A stretch of DNA of 64,000 nt. Origin: an uncultured beta proteobacterium (lineage in GTDB: Bacteria > Pseudomonadota > Gammaproteobacteria > Burkholderiales > Burkholderiaceae_C). The notes under the pieces were generated by a model. The model was not told where the DNA came from and ran no database searches. It saw only the letters and a program-made list of their open reading frames with translations. The DNA lies in the NCBI GenBank assembly GCA_903927295.1, contig CAIYMN010000203.1:1-64000 (forward strand), given 5' to 3'. Within the stretch, counting starts at the first letter, position 1. Every line of letters starts with the position of its first letter. Shown here one piece after another: positions 9,579 through 19,889 of this stretch. A program made the translations under genes and the position numbers.

Positions 9579-10316
9579 TCAGCGGTAAGCGACTGACGGC
9601 CTTGTGACTGTCAGCAGACGGTCCAGGCCGCCGGTATCGATGCTGATATTTGCGTACTCGCGTACCTTGGGCTTGGCCCGGTACGCTACGCTGAGTCCTG
9701 CGAGCTTCATCATCTCCAGATCGTTGACGCCATCGCCGACCGCGATCACCTGCTCGTGCGAGCAACCAATCTGCAGGCACACCTTGGCCACCGTGTCACG
9801 CTTGGCGTGTTGGTCAATCACCGCGCCCAGCACCCGACCAGTCAGTCTGTCATCCTGGATTTCGAGTTCGTTGGAGTAAGCAAAGTCCAACCCCAGGCGA
9901 GGCTTGAGTCGATCCGTGAAGTAGGTGAAACCTCCTGAAATCAGCAGGATCTTGAGGCCATCCCAGCGCGCATAAGCCAGCAGTTGCAAGGCGCCCTGAT
10001 TGAGTCGAAGTCTGTGCTCGTAGACGCGCTGCAGGGCCGAGATGTGGGTGCCAGCCAGAATGGCAAGTCGACGGCGCAGGCTGTCTTCAAAATTGCTGAT
10101 TTCGCCACGCATCGCCGCCTCGGTAATGGCCTGAACCTGCGGACCTTTGCCCACAACATCAGCAATCTCGTCAATGCATTCGATGTCAACCAGAGTGGAA
10201 TCCATATCGAACGCAATCAACCGGTAGTCGCTGAGCTTCAGCTCAGGCTTGATGCCCTGAATGAACAGACCAGTGCAGTCTTTCAGGGCTTCGCGGGGTC
10301 TTGAGGGAGCGGTCAT
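9579..10316 (-). CDS. serB: Phosphoserine phosphatase SerB
   Basis: LIAFDMDSTLVDIECIDEIAD...LLISGGFTYFTDRL...AVGDGVNDLEMMKLAGLSVAYRAKPKV. Confidence 0.95.
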   Translation of the reverse strand: MTAPSRPREALKDCTGLFIQGIKPELKLSDYRLIAFDMDSTLVDIECIDEIADVVGKGPQVQAITEAAMRGEISNFEDSLRRRLAILAGTHISALQRVYEHRLRLNQGALQLLAYARWDGLKILLISGGFTYFTDRLKPRLGLDFAYSNELEIQDDRLTGRVLGAVIDQHAKRDTVAKVCLQIGCSHEQVIAVGDGVNDLEMMKLAGLSVAYRAKPKVREYANISIDTGGLDRLLTVTRPSVAYR

Positions 10317-10322
10317 GGGCCG

Positions 10323-13300
10323 TTATACCAAATTGCGCAGGAGATCCCGCACCATTTTCGCCCGGTCGCGCATTTCGGGGATGGCCCGCTCAATGCGAAG
10401 TTTCTCGTTGCCCGCCAGTTTGATGTTTCGGTTCTTTTGAATCAGTGCAATGATACGCATCGGATCGATGGGCGAATCCTTCTTGAACGTGATTGTGGTG
10501 ACAGTCGGCGAAGCGTCAACCTTGACCACCCCAAACGGTTGACTGCTTACCCGCAGTCGGTGAACCTCGATCAGGGTTTGTGCCTGTCCGGGCATTTTCC
10601 CGAAACGGTCTACGATTTCCTCAAGCAGCGCGTCGACTTGATCGGTATTCCTGGCGGTTGCCAATTTTTTGTAAAAAGACAGTCGTAAGTGAACGTCTCC
10701 GCAGTAGTCGTCCGGCAGCAGGGCGGGCGAATGCAGATTGATGTCGGTAGTGACACTCAAAGGGCCGAGTAAATCAGGTTCGATGCCGGCCTTCAGGCAG
10801 CGCACTGCCTCAGTCAACATTTCGTTGTAGAGCTGAAACCCGACTTCGAGCATATTGCCGCTCTGATTTTCACCCAGTACCTCGCCGGCGCCGCGAATTT
10901 CCAGATCGTGCATCGCGAGGTAGAAACCGCTGCCCAATTCCTCCATCTGCTGAATGGCGTCAAGCCGCTGACTGGCCTGTTTGGACAGTCCCTCCAGATC
11001 AGGCACCATCAGGTAGGCGTAGGCTTGATGGTGACTGCGACCAACCCGTCCGCGCAACTGGTGCAATTGGGCCAGGCCAAACTTGTCGGCGCGACTGATG
11101 ACGATCGTGTTTGCTGTTGGCACGTCGATACCGGTTTCGATAATGGTCGAGCACAACAGGAGATTGAATCGCTGCGCCACAAAGTCACGCATCACCGATT
11201 CGAGCTGACGCTCGGGCATTTGACCATGCGCCACCGTAATGCGTGCTTCGGGTAGCAGTTCTTCCAGCTTGGCTCTGCGGTTCTCAATGGTTTCGACTTC
11301 ATTGTGCAGAAAGTAGACCTGTCCACCTCGTTTGAGCTCGCGCAGCACCGCTTCACGGATTACCCCATGCCCCTCAGTACGGACAAAGGTCTTGATAGCC
11401 AGGCGTCGCTGCGGTGCGGTGGCAATCACGCTCAAATCCCGCAGACCCTCGAGCGCCATGCCGAGCGTGCGCGGAATTGGCGTGGCGGTCAGAGTCAACA
11501 CATCGACCTCTGCACGCAGTGCCTTCATGGCCTCCTTGTGACGCACGCCGAAGCGATGTTCCTCGTCGATGATGAGCAGTCCGAGATCATGAAACCGCGT
11601 ACTTTGGCTGAGCAATTTGTGGGTGCCGACGACAATGTCGACGGTTCCATCGGCCAGCCCCTTCAATGCAGCACCAATTTCCCTGGCAGAGCGAAAGCGG
11701 CTCATCTCAACGACCTTGACAGGCCACTTGGCAAAGCGATCAACCAGTGTCTGGTAGTGCTGCTCCGCCAGCAATGTGGTGGGTGCCAGGAGCGCCACCT
11801 GCTTGCCCCCCGTGATGCCAACAAAGGCAGCACGCAACGCAACTTCGGTCTTGCCAAAGCCAACGTCACCGCAGATCAGGCGATCCATCGGTCGCGGGCT
11901 GATCATGTCCTGAATGACGGCGTGGATGGCGGCACTCTGATCAGGCGTTTCCTCAAAGCCGAAATCATTGGCGAACGTTTCGTAGTCTGCTGCAGAATAG
12001 CGAAAGGCATGCCCTTGCCTTGCGGCGCGGCGGGCATAGATGTTGAGCAATTCGGCCGCGCTGTCACGCACCTGCTCGGCAGCCTTGCGCCTGGCTTTCT
12101 CCCACTGACCGGACCCCAGCTTGTGCAGCGGCGCCTCGTCTGCACTGACACCCGTGTAGCGGCTGATCAGTTGCAACTGACTGACCGGCACATAGAGCGT
12201 CGCCTGGTCGGCGTATTCCAGATGCAGGAATTCCTGCAATTCGGGCGCAGCATCAGGCTGTGGTTTGCCCAAGTCAAGATGGATCAGTCCCCGGTAGCGG
12301 CCAATGCCGTGCGCCGAATGAACCACCGGGTCTCCGATATTTAGTTCACTCAGGTCCTTGATCAGCGCTTCGACATCGCTGACCTGTTCCTGCTTCTTGC
12401 GCCTTCGGGTTGTGGCACTGACAGCAAACAATTCAGTTTCGGTGACAAAGTCGATTGCCGCCGCCATCCAGGAGAACCCCGTATGCAGTGACGCCGTGGC
12501 GATGCCCAACGGCTCATCGCCGAGCTCAAACGCTGCAAGACTGTCAAACGAAGGTGGCGTCAGACCACTCGCATGCAAAAAGTCCAACAGGCTGCTCTTG
12601 CGTCCCTCGCTCTCGGCCAGTACCAGCACCCGGTGTTTGGTCCTTCGAAGATGCTCCTTCAAGCGTGCCAGCGGCTCATCCGCTCCGCGCATAGCCGTCA
12701 GTTCCGTCAGCCTTTGGAATAGCGCGTTTTCGGCGATGTCGTCGATCGTCGAGCGAACGGACAATTGTGCGTGTTGATTGACCCGCTCATAGAACTGCTC
12801 AATACTCAAAAATAACGCTTCAGGCGGCAGTGTCGGTCGTTCAGGGTCGCCTTGCACCAGTCGGTAGCGCTCGCGCGCGTCCTGCCAGAAGTGCTGAAAC
12901 ACCGGCTCCAGCACTCCATGCAACACGATGGTTGCTGCAGCGCCAAGGTAATCAAAAACAGTAGCGGTTTCCTGGAAGAAGAGCGGCAGGTAGTACTCAA
13001 TCCCTGCCGTGGCAACGCCATTGCCGATATCCTTGTAAATTCTGCTCCTGGTCGGATCGCCATCAAGGACTTCACGCCAGCGACTGCGAAAGCGGGCACG
13101 AGCACCGTCATCCATCGGGAATTCACGGCCGGGCAACAGGCGGACCTCGGGCACCGGGTACAGGCTGCGCTGACTGTCAGGATCAAAAGTGCGAATGCTG
13201 TCAATCTCGTCATCGAAAAGATCAACCCGGTAAGGAACCGGTGATCCCATCGGGAAAAGGTCGATCAGGCTGCCCCGCACTGCGTACTCCCCGGGACTGA

Positions 13301-13778
13301 CCACCTGGCCGACGTGGCTGTAACCCGCCAATGTCAGTTGCGCCTTGAAGCTGGCTTCATTCAGTTTTTGTCTCACCTTGAAGTGAAAGGTATACGCAGC
13401 CAAAAATGCCGGCGGTGCCAGACGATACAGCGCGGTGCTTGCAGGGACGATGACCACATCTGCGCCGGTTTTGCTATCGTGCTGATTGATGCGCCATAGC
13501 GTTGCCAGGCGTTCGCTGATCAGATCCTGGTGCGGGGAAAATGTGTCGTACGGGAGCGTCTCCCAGTCCGGGAACAGAACACAGCGCAGTCCGGGGGCGA
13601 AAAATCCGATTTCATCGATCAGGCGCTGCGCGTCCGCAGAGTCTGCGGTCACAATGGCGGTCAATTTTCCATTGTCGCGCTCACGCAATCCCAATTGGGC
13701 CAGCAAAAGCGCGTCGGCGGATCCGATGGGTCTGGGTAAGGTGAAACGCTTGCCGGGAAGAAGCTTGGGTAAGTCCAT
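10323..13778 (-). CDS. mfd: Transcription-repair coupling factor
   Basis: 1151 aa; UvrB-like N-term, RNAP-interaction domain (GDPVVHSAHGIGRYRGL), SF2 helicase motifs (GDVGFGKTEVALRAAF, DEEHRFGVRHKE). Confidence 0.98.
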   Translation of the reverse strand: MDLPKLLPGKRFTLPRPIGSADALLLAQLGLRERDNGKLTAIVTADSADAQRLIDEIGFFAPGLRCVLFPDWETLPYDTFSPHQDLISERLATLWRINQHDSKTGADVVIVPASTALYRLAPPAFLAAYTFHFKVRQKLNEASFKAQLTLAGYSHVGQVVSPGEYAVRGSLIDLFPMGSPVPYRVDLFDDEIDSIRTFDPDSQRSLYPVPEVRLLPGREFPMDDGARARFRSRWREVLDGDPTRSRIYKDIGNGVATAGIEYYLPLFFQETATVFDYLGAAATIVLHGVLEPVFQHFWQDARERYRLVQGDPERPTLPPEALFLSIEQFYERVNQHAQLSVRSTIDDIAENALFQRLTELTAMRGADEPLARLKEHLRRTKHRVLVLAESEGRKSSLLDFLHASGLTPPSFDSLAAFELGDEPLGIATASLHTGFSWMAAAIDFVTETELFAVSATTRRRKKQEQVSDVEALIKDLSELNIGDPVVHSAHGIGRYRGLIHLDLGKPQPDAAPELQEFLHLEYADQATLYVPVSQLQLISRYTGVSADEAPLHKLGSGQWEKARRKAAEQVRDSAAELLNIYARRAARQGHAFRYSAADYETFANDFGFEETPDQSAAIHAVIQDMISPRPMDRLICGDVGFGKTEVALRAAFVGITGGKQVALLAPTTLLAEQHYQTLVDRFAKWPVKVVEMSRFRSAREIGAALKGLADGTVDIVVGTHKLLSQSTRFHDLGLLIIDEEHRFGVRHKEAMKALRAEVDVLTLTATPIPRTLGMALEGLRDLSVIATAPQRRLAIKTFVRTEGHGVIREAVLRELKRGGQVYFLHNEVETIENRRAKLEELLPEARITVAHGQMPERQLESVMRDFVAQRFNLLLCSTIIETGIDVPTANTIVISRADKFGLAQLHQLRGRVGRSHHQAYAYLMVPDLEGLSKQASQRLDAIQQMEELGSGFYLAMHDLEIRGAGEVLGENQSGNMLEVGFQLYNEMLTEAVRCLKAGIEPDLLGPLSVTTDINLHSPALLPDDYCGDVHLRLSFYKKLATARNTDQVDALLEEIVDRFGKMPGQAQTLIEVHRLRVSSQPFGVVKVDASPTVTTITFKKDSPIDPMRIIALIQKNRNIKLAGNEKLRIERAIPEMRDRAKMVRDLLRNLV

Positions 13779-13808
13779 GAACGGCTTATTTTAGAATGAC
13801 GGATACCC

Positions 13809-14576
13809 ATGTCTGACACACCCGAGAATTCACCAGCCGATGTCTCATCAACGGCACGCTGCTGGGCCCTGATCCCATGTGCCGGCAGCGGTTCGCGTGC
13901 CGGCCTGGATCACCCGAAACAATATCAGTCACTGGCCGGTAGGCCCATGGTGTTGCACACACTGGCAGCCTTCGCCGCGGTACGTCGCATCAGCGGGATT
14001 CTTGTGGTGGTTGCCGCCGGTGACTCATTTTTTTCAATCCACAAGGGAGACTATCGCGTCGCTGACTGCGGTGGTGCGACCCGGGCTGAGAGTGTCGCCA
14101 ATGGTCTGAACATTCTGCGGGAACAGGGTGCGTCGGGGAGTGATTGGGTTTTGGTGCACGATGCTGCGAGATGCCTGATCACGCCAGCGCAAATCAATCT
14201 GCTGATGGATGCCTGTGCGGCGGATCCGGTGGGCGGATTGCTGGCTCTTCCCTTGGCAGATACGCTCAAGTGTGTCCTGGATGCCAGGGTGATGGCGACC
14301 CTGCAACGCCACGACAAATGGCTGGCGCAGACACCTCAGATGTTTCGCATCGACCTGTTGAGACGTGCGCTGGGCCACGCAGGCCCTGAGATGACCGATG
14401 AGTCGAGCGCAGTTGAGAGTATCGGTCTACAGCCCTTGGTGGTTAATGGCAGCGCACAGAACTTCAAGGTGACTTACCCGGAAGATTTTGCGCTGGCACA
14501 GGCGCTGTTGCAGGGGCGTTCAGCGGGCGGCGATGATTCAGACAACCGGTGGACGACAGTGGGAGAGGGTCGATGA
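13809..14576 (+). CDS. ispD: 2-C-methyl-D-erythritol 4-phosphate cytidylyltransferase
   Basis: [46 protein letters not shown]; directly upstream of ispF. Confidence 0.96.
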   Translation: MSDTPENSPADVSSTARCWALIPCAGSGSRAGLDHPKQYQSLAGRPMVLHTLAAFAAVRRISGILVVVAAGDSFFSIHKGDYRVADCGGATRAESVANGLNILREQGASGSDWVLVHDAARCLITPAQINLLMDACAADPVGGLLALPLADTLKCVLDARVMATLQRHDKWLAQTPQMFRIDLLRRALGHAGPEMTDESSAVESIGLQPLVVNGSAQNFKVTYPEDFALAQALLQGRSAGGDDSDNRWTTVGEGR

Positions 14577-14577
14577 C

Positions 14578-15060
14578 ATGAACTTCAGAATCGGCGAAGG
14601 CTGGGACTTGCATGCGCTGGTCACGGGTCGCAAACTCATCCTGGGCGGGGTGGTGATCGATTTTCATCTTGGGCTGCTCGGTCACTCCGATGCCGACGTG
14701 CTGTTGCATGCGATCACCGATGCGCTGCTGGGCGCGGCAGCGCTTGGTGATATTGGTCAGCATTTTCCTGATAGCGAGGAGCGCTTCAGAGGAGTTGACT
14801 CGATGGTTCTGTTGGCAGAGGCGGCGCGCCTCGTGCGCGAACACGGCTTTCAGATCGGCAATGTTGACTGCACAGTCATAGCCGAAGCACCAAAGTTGAT
14901 GCCATACCGCGCTGCCATGTCTGCAAGAATTGCATCGGCTCTCGCTATCGCCGTGAATCAGGTCAATGTCAAGGCAAAGACCGCTGAGAAGATGGGACCT
15001 GTCGGTCTGGGTCAGGCGATCGAAGCGCGCGCGGTCGTGCTGCTGATCCCTTGCGAATAG
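14578..15060 (+). CDS. ispF: 2-C-methyl-D-erythritol 2,4-cyclodiphosphate synthase
   Basis: [65 protein letters not shown]...[12 protein letters not shown]. Confidence 0.97.
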   Translation: MNFRIGEGWDLHALVTGRKLILGGVVIDFHLGLLGHSDADVLLHAITDALLGAAALGDIGQHFPDSEERFRGVDSMVLLAEAARLVREHGFQIGNVDCTVIAEAPKLMPYRAAMSARIASALAIAVNQVNVKAKTAEKMGPVGLGQAIEARAVVLLIPCE

Positions 15061-15099
15061 TCACGCAAGCGATCATTTGTCCTCGAACCGACCTTGCGC

Positions 15100-16005
15100 T
15101 CACGTCGGCAGCGTGAAGAGCGGAATGTCCTTGTCCCGTGCCAGACTGTCCAGTGCCTCGCGGGTCATACCATCAAGGTAAGCGGCGATCGCCTGATGGG
15201 TTTGTGCAGACAGCATGGTCAGAATGTTGATGTAGCGAACCTTTGCTGCGGCGCAAAGGGCTTTCGCAAAGTGGGGCTCGAGAGCAGCCACTGCCACACG
15301 GCCGTCCTTGCAGGCATAGACACGGTAGCCTGCGTGGCCGCCGCCGACTGCAGCGCCGGTCTGCGTCAAGCCCCAGGTCCGCGGGAGGGCCAGATACGCC
15401 GCCGCTGCCGACAGGGCAACTTCGAGGTAATAACTCTTGCCGTGCTGTTGCATCAACGCCGCTTGCAGCACGGCTTCCGATGTCATCAGTGAGCCACCCA
15501 TGTCAGCGTAAAGCGTCGGAGGCAACTCCAGCCCGTTGACGAGATTATTCTCCGCCAGATAAGTCAGATCATGCCCCGGCTCCTCGGCTCGGGAGCCTGG
15601 TGCGCCAACAATGGCCACTTGTGACAGCCTCGGGTAGAGTTTGTGAAGGACCTTCCACTCCAGTCCGAGTTTTGCCATAGCCGACGGACGAAAGGACGTC
15701 AGCAGAATGTCGGTCTTGGCCAATTCACGCTGCAACGCCCTTTGGCCCTTGTCGGTTTTCAAGTCTGCCACGAGCAAGCGAATGCCGCGATGCAGGACGT
15801 CAAAGGCCGTGCGGTTGTACATACCCATTGGGTCACCCGATGCACCAGGCGCTGAACCAGCGGGCGCTGGGGGTTCCAGTTTGACGCAGGATGCGCCCAT
15901 TTGCCAACAGCGCATCAGAGCCGCTGGCCCTGGCAGATTCAAGCTCAAACTAAGTACGCGCACGCCCTTAAGCGGCTGGATTCTGGTGCTGGTGGTAGTG
16001 GCCAT
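15100..16005 (-). CDS. CaiB/BaiF family (class III) CoA-transferase-like protein
   Basis: PLKGVRVLSLSLNLPGPAALMRCWQMGASCVKLEPP...LVADLKTDKGQRAL...LAKTDILLTSFRPSAMAKLGL; shorter (301 aa) than many family members. Confidence 0.85.
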   Translation of the reverse strand: MATTTSTRIQPLKGVRVLSLSLNLPGPAALMRCWQMGASCVKLEPPAPAGSAPGASGDPMGMYNRTAFDVLHRGIRLLVADLKTDKGQRALQRELAKTDILLTSFRPSAMAKLGLEWKVLHKLYPRLSQVAIVGAPGSRAEEPGHDLTYLAENNLVNGLELPPTLYADMGGSLMTSEAVLQAALMQQHGKSYYLEVALSAAAAYLALPRTWGLTQTGAAVGGGHAGYRVYACKDGRVAVAALEPHFAKALCAAAKVRYINILTMLSAQTHQAIAAYLDGMTREALDSLARDKDIPLFTLPT

Positions 16006-16274
16006 ATCAGGAAAGATGTTAATGAAAAGACTGCCTAATACCGATTCTGGCTTTTGCGACGAGTTGCCACGCGAACCCGGCGGGACCCTAATCTACCGTA
16101 TTGCATGACGCAAATCTGTCACCAACGCGCTTTTCAGACATAAATTGGAAATGGCAGAAAGGTAGAATTCGCGCCATGTGAGGCTCCTCAATGTCTCAAT
16201 TGTTTTCTCCCTGGGCTTGCTTGAGCAATCAGTCAAGACGGTAGCCAGGTCTGCCGCTGGGCCCAAGGAATTGA

Positions 16275-17528
16275 ATGAAACGTGTAGATGACTTCCGCCT
16301 GAAGTTTGGGAATAGAGAGTTCGTGCCGATCATGATTGGCGGCATGGGCGTGGATATCTCAACCGCCGAACTGGCGCTTGAAGCAGCGCGACTCGGTGGC
16401 ATAGGGCATATCTCTGACGCCATGGTGACCGATGTGTCAGACCGCCGTTTTGATACCAAGTTTGTCAAGAACAAGTTGAAACTCTTTCGTCACAATATTG
16501 ACAATTCGGACAAGTCAATCATCAAATTTGATTTGGGTGCGCTGGCTGAGGCAACGCGTCGACATGTCGAATCAACCATGCAATCAAAAAAGGGCGAAGG
16601 CCTGATTTTTGTCAACTGCATGGAAAAGTTGACCATGAATGCACCACGCGAGACCTTGCAGGTGCGCATGGCATCGGCTCTGGACGCCGGAGTAGACGGG
16701 ATTACGCTGAGTGCGGGCCTGCATCTGGGTTCGTTTGGATTGCTTGCCGATCATCCAAGATTTCGCGATGCCAAACTGGGCATCATCGTTTCGTCGGTGC
16801 GCGCATTGCAACTTTTCCTGCGCAAGAATGCCAGACTCAATCGCATGCCTGACTATGTGATTGTTGAGGGGCCGCTGGCCGGCGGACATCTGGGCTTCGG
16901 CAGCGACTGGGCGCAGTACGATCTGGCCACCATCATCGCGGAGGTTGTGCAGTACCTGCGCGCGGAACAACTGGTGATCCCGGTAATCGCCGCGGGAGGT
17001 ATTTTCACCGGAAGCGATGCGGTGTCTTTTCTGGAAACCGGCTCTGCAGCGGTGCAGGTCGCAACCCGCTTTACTGTGGCCAATGAATGTGGATTGCCGA
17101 AGAAGGTAAAGCAGGAATATTTCAAGGCGAGTGAAGAGGACATCATCGTCAACACGGTGTCTCCGACCGGCTATCCGATGCGTATGCTGCGCAACACACC
17201 AGCCATCGGTGCCGGGACTCGCCCCAATTGCGAAGCCTACGGCTACCTGCTTGATGGCAACGGTGGTTGTGCCTACATCACCGCGTACAACCGGGAACTT
17301 GCATTGCACCCGGACGCCAAGACGCTGTCGGTCACGGACAAGACCTGTCTGTGTACCCACATGCGCAACTTCAATTGCTGGACTTGCGGGCACACCACGT
17401 ACCGCCTGAAAGACACGACACGCCGTCTCGACGATGGTAGCTACGAGACCCTGAGCGCAGAACACATCTTCAGGGACTACCAGTTCAGCATTGATCACAA
17501 AATCGCCTTGCCGGGAATTGCGGCCTAG
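16275..17528 (+). CDS. Nitronate monooxygenase / 2-nitropropane dioxygenase-like flavoprotein
   Basis: FVPIMIGGMGVDISTAELALEAARLGGIGHISDAM; EGPLAGGHLGFG; PVIAAGGIFTGSDAVSFLETGSAAVQVATRF. Confidence 0.85.
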   Translation: MKRVDDFRLKFGNREFVPIMIGGMGVDISTAELALEAARLGGIGHISDAMVTDVSDRRFDTKFVKNKLKLFRHNIDNSDKSIIKFDLGALAEATRRHVESTMQSKKGEGLIFVNCMEKLTMNAPRETLQVRMASALDAGVDGITLSAGLHLGSFGLLADHPRFRDAKLGIIVSSVRALQLFLRKNARLNRMPDYVIVEGPLAGGHLGFGSDWAQYDLATIIAEVVQYLRAEQLVIPVIAAGGIFTGSDAVSFLETGSAAVQVATRFTVANECGLPKKVKQEYFKASEEDIIVNTVSPTGYPMRMLRNTPAIGAGTRPNCEAYGYLLDGNGGCAYITAYNRELALHPDAKTLSVTDKTCLCTHMRNFNCWTCGHTTYRLKDTTRRLDDGSYETLSAEHIFRDYQFSIDHKIALPGIAA

Positions 17529-17580
17529 GCGCGTTGCGCCTGAACCGTCCTCCTGGCCGTGACATTTTTTGGAGATTTCA

Positions 17581-19866
17581 ATGAAGTTTCGTTTTCCCAT
17601 CGTCATCATCGACGAAGATTTTCGTTCTGAAAACACCTCTGGCCTGGGCATTCGGGCACTGGCTCAGGCGATTGAATCAGAAGGTTTCGAAGTGCTGGGG
17701 GTTACCAGCTACGGTGACCTGAGCCAGTTCGCCCAGCAGCAGAGCCGTGCCAGTGCATTCATCCTTTCGATTGATGACGAAGAATTTACGCCAGGACCGG
17801 ATCTCGATCCAGCCGTACTGAACTTGCGCCATTTCATCGAGGAAGTCCGGCGCAAGAACCTCGATGTACCGATCTATATCTATGGCGAGACGAAGACATC
17901 GCGCCATGTGCCCAACGACATTCTGCGTGAACTGCACGGCTTCATCCACATGTTTGAGGACACACCGGAATTCGTCGCTCGCCACATCATCCGTGAGGCC
18001 AAGACCTATCTCGAGGGTGTACAACCACCGTTCTTCAAGGCTTTGCTGGATTACGCCGAAGATGGCTCGTACTCGTGGCATTGTCCCGGCCATTCCGGCG
18101 GTGTAGCCTTCCTGAAAAGTCCTGTCGGTCAGATGTACCACCAGTTTTACGGTGAGAACATGTTACGGGCTGACGTTTGCAACGCGGTCGAAGAACTGGG
18201 GCAACTGCTGGACCACGACGGAGCGATTGGAAAGAGTGAGCGCAATGCAGCGCGCATCTTCAACGCAGACCATTGCTTTTTTGTCACCAATGGCACCAGC
18301 ACCAGTAACAAAATGGTGTGGCATCACACAGTGGCGCCAAACGATGTGGTTGTGGTCGACAGAAACTGCCACAAGTCGATACTTCATGCCATCATCATGA
18401 CCGGTGCGATTCCCGTGTTCCTGAAACCGACACGAAATCACTTCGGCATCATCGGGCCGATACCCAAGAGCGAGTTTGAGCCGGAAGCAATCCGGAACAA
18501 GATCAGAACGAACCCCTTGATCCTCCAGCATCTGCAGGGGGCTGACGCCGGCAAGATCAAACCCCGCGTGCTGACACTCACCCAGTCAACCTACGACGGT
18601 GTGTTGTACAACACCGAGACCGTCAAGGGGCTGCTCGATGGCTACGTGGAAAATATTCACTTTGATGAAGCCTGGTTGCCGCATGCGGCCTTTCATCCTT
18701 TTTACGGCAGTTATCACGCCATGGGCAAGAACCGGGGGCGTCCCAAGCACGCCATGGTCTACGCTACACAGTCCTTGCACAAGTTGCTCGCAGGTATCAG
18801 CCAGGCCAGCCACGTTCTGGTGCAGGACTCGCAGACCGTCAAACTAGACAAACACCTCTTCAACGAGGCTTACCTGATGCACACCAGCACCAGTCCGCAA
18901 TACAGCATCATTGCCAGTTGTGACGTTGCGGCTGCCATGATGGAGCCACCCGGCGGTACCGCCCTGGTCGAGGAGAGCATCGCTGAAGCGCTGGACTTTC
19001 GCCGTGCCATGCGCAAGGTTGATGAAGAGTATGGAGACGACTGGTGGTTCAAAGTCTGGGGGCCGGACAAACTTGTCGAAGAAGGTATAGGCCGCGCGGA
19101 CGACTGGATTATCAAGGGCGAGTCGGCCAAGGCCAAGGCGGGGGTCAACTGGCACGGTTTTGGCAAGATGGCTGCCGGTTTCAACATGCTCGACCCGATC
19201 AAGTCGACTATTGTGACCCCCGGCATGGACTTGAGTGGCAAGTTTGCCAAGACCGGCATTCCAGCAAGTATCGTGACCAAGTTTTTGTCCGAGCACGGCG
19301 TCGTCGTGGAGAAGACCGGTCTGTACAGTTTCTTCATTATGTTCACCATCGGCATCACCAAGGGTCGCTGGAACAGCATGTTGACAGCCCTGCAGCAGTT
19401 CAAGGACGACTACGCCAAGAATCAACCGATGTGGCGAATCCTGCCGGAGTTCTGTCAGAAGCATCCGAAATACGAAAACATGGGACTGGCCGACCTGTGT
19501 CAGCACATTCATCAGCTATACGCCAAGTACGACATTGCCAGATTGACCACGGACATGTACCTGAGCGACCTGACGCCGGCGATGAAACCGAGTGATGCCT
19601 ATGCCCATATTGCGCTGCGCAAAACCGAACGTGTCGACATTGACGATCTGGAGGGGCGTATTACGGTTGGGCTTGTTACGCCATATCCGCCCGGCATTCC
19701 GCTGCTGATACCGGGCGAAGTCTTCAACAGGAAAATCGTTGACTACCTCAAGTTCTCACGTGAGTTCAATGAGCGTTGTCCCGGCTTCGAGACCGACATC
19801 CACGGTTTGGTGGAAGAAGACATTGACGGGCAGCGCCACTACTATGCGGACTGCGTGAAGCCTTAG
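17581..19866 (+). CDS. Orn/Lys/Arg decarboxylase (PLP-dependent, fold III)
   Basis: MKFRFPIVIIDEDFRS; WHCPGHSGGVAFLKSPVG; FVTNGTSTSNKMV; HFDEAWLPHAAFHPFY; TQSLHKLLAGISQASHV (PLP lysine). Substrate not assignable from sequence alone. Confidence 0.92.
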   Translation: MKFRFPIVIIDEDFRSENTSGLGIRALAQAIESEGFEVLGVTSYGDLSQFAQQQSRASAFILSIDDEEFTPGPDLDPAVLNLRHFIEEVRRKNLDVPIYIYGETKTSRHVPNDILRELHGFIHMFEDTPEFVARHIIREAKTYLEGVQPPFFKALLDYAEDGSYSWHCPGHSGGVAFLKSPVGQMYHQFYGENMLRADVCNAVEELGQLLDHDGAIGKSERNAARIFNADHCFFVTNGTSTSNKMVWHHTVAPNDVVVVDRNCHKSILHAIIMTGAIPVFLKPTRNHFGIIGPIPKSEFEPEAIRNKIRTNPLILQHLQGADAGKIKPRVLTLTQSTYDGVLYNTETVKGLLDGYVENIHFDEAWLPHAAFHPFYGSYHAMGKNRGRPKHAMVYATQSLHKLLAGISQASHVLVQDSQTVKLDKHLFNEAYLMHTSTSPQYSIIASCDVAAAMMEPPGGTALVEESIAEALDFRRAMRKVDEEYGDDWWFKVWGPDKLVEEGIGRADDWIIKGESAKAKAGVNWHGFGKMAAGFNMLDPIKSTIVTPGMDLSGKFAKTGIPASIVTKFLSEHGVVVEKTGLYSFFIMFTIGITKGRWNSMLTALQQFKDDYAKNQPMWRILPEFCQKHPKYENMGLADLCQHIHQLYAKYDIARLTTDMYLSDLTPAMKPSDAYAHIALRKTERVDIDDLEGRITVGLVTPYPPGIPLLIPGEVFNRKIVDYLKFSREFNERCPGFETDIHGLVEEDIDGQRHYYADCVKP

Positions 19867-19889
19867 GCCCGGAACCGAGGCAAACTTCG

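Noticed and set aside
11304-12344. 346-aa plus-strand ORF antisense to mfd
   Set aside because: Shadow ORF inside a well-conserved gene; no domain signature.
16584-17651. 355-aa minus-strand ORF antisense to the nitronate monooxygenase-like gene
   Set aside because: No domain; compositional shadow of the plus-strand gene.
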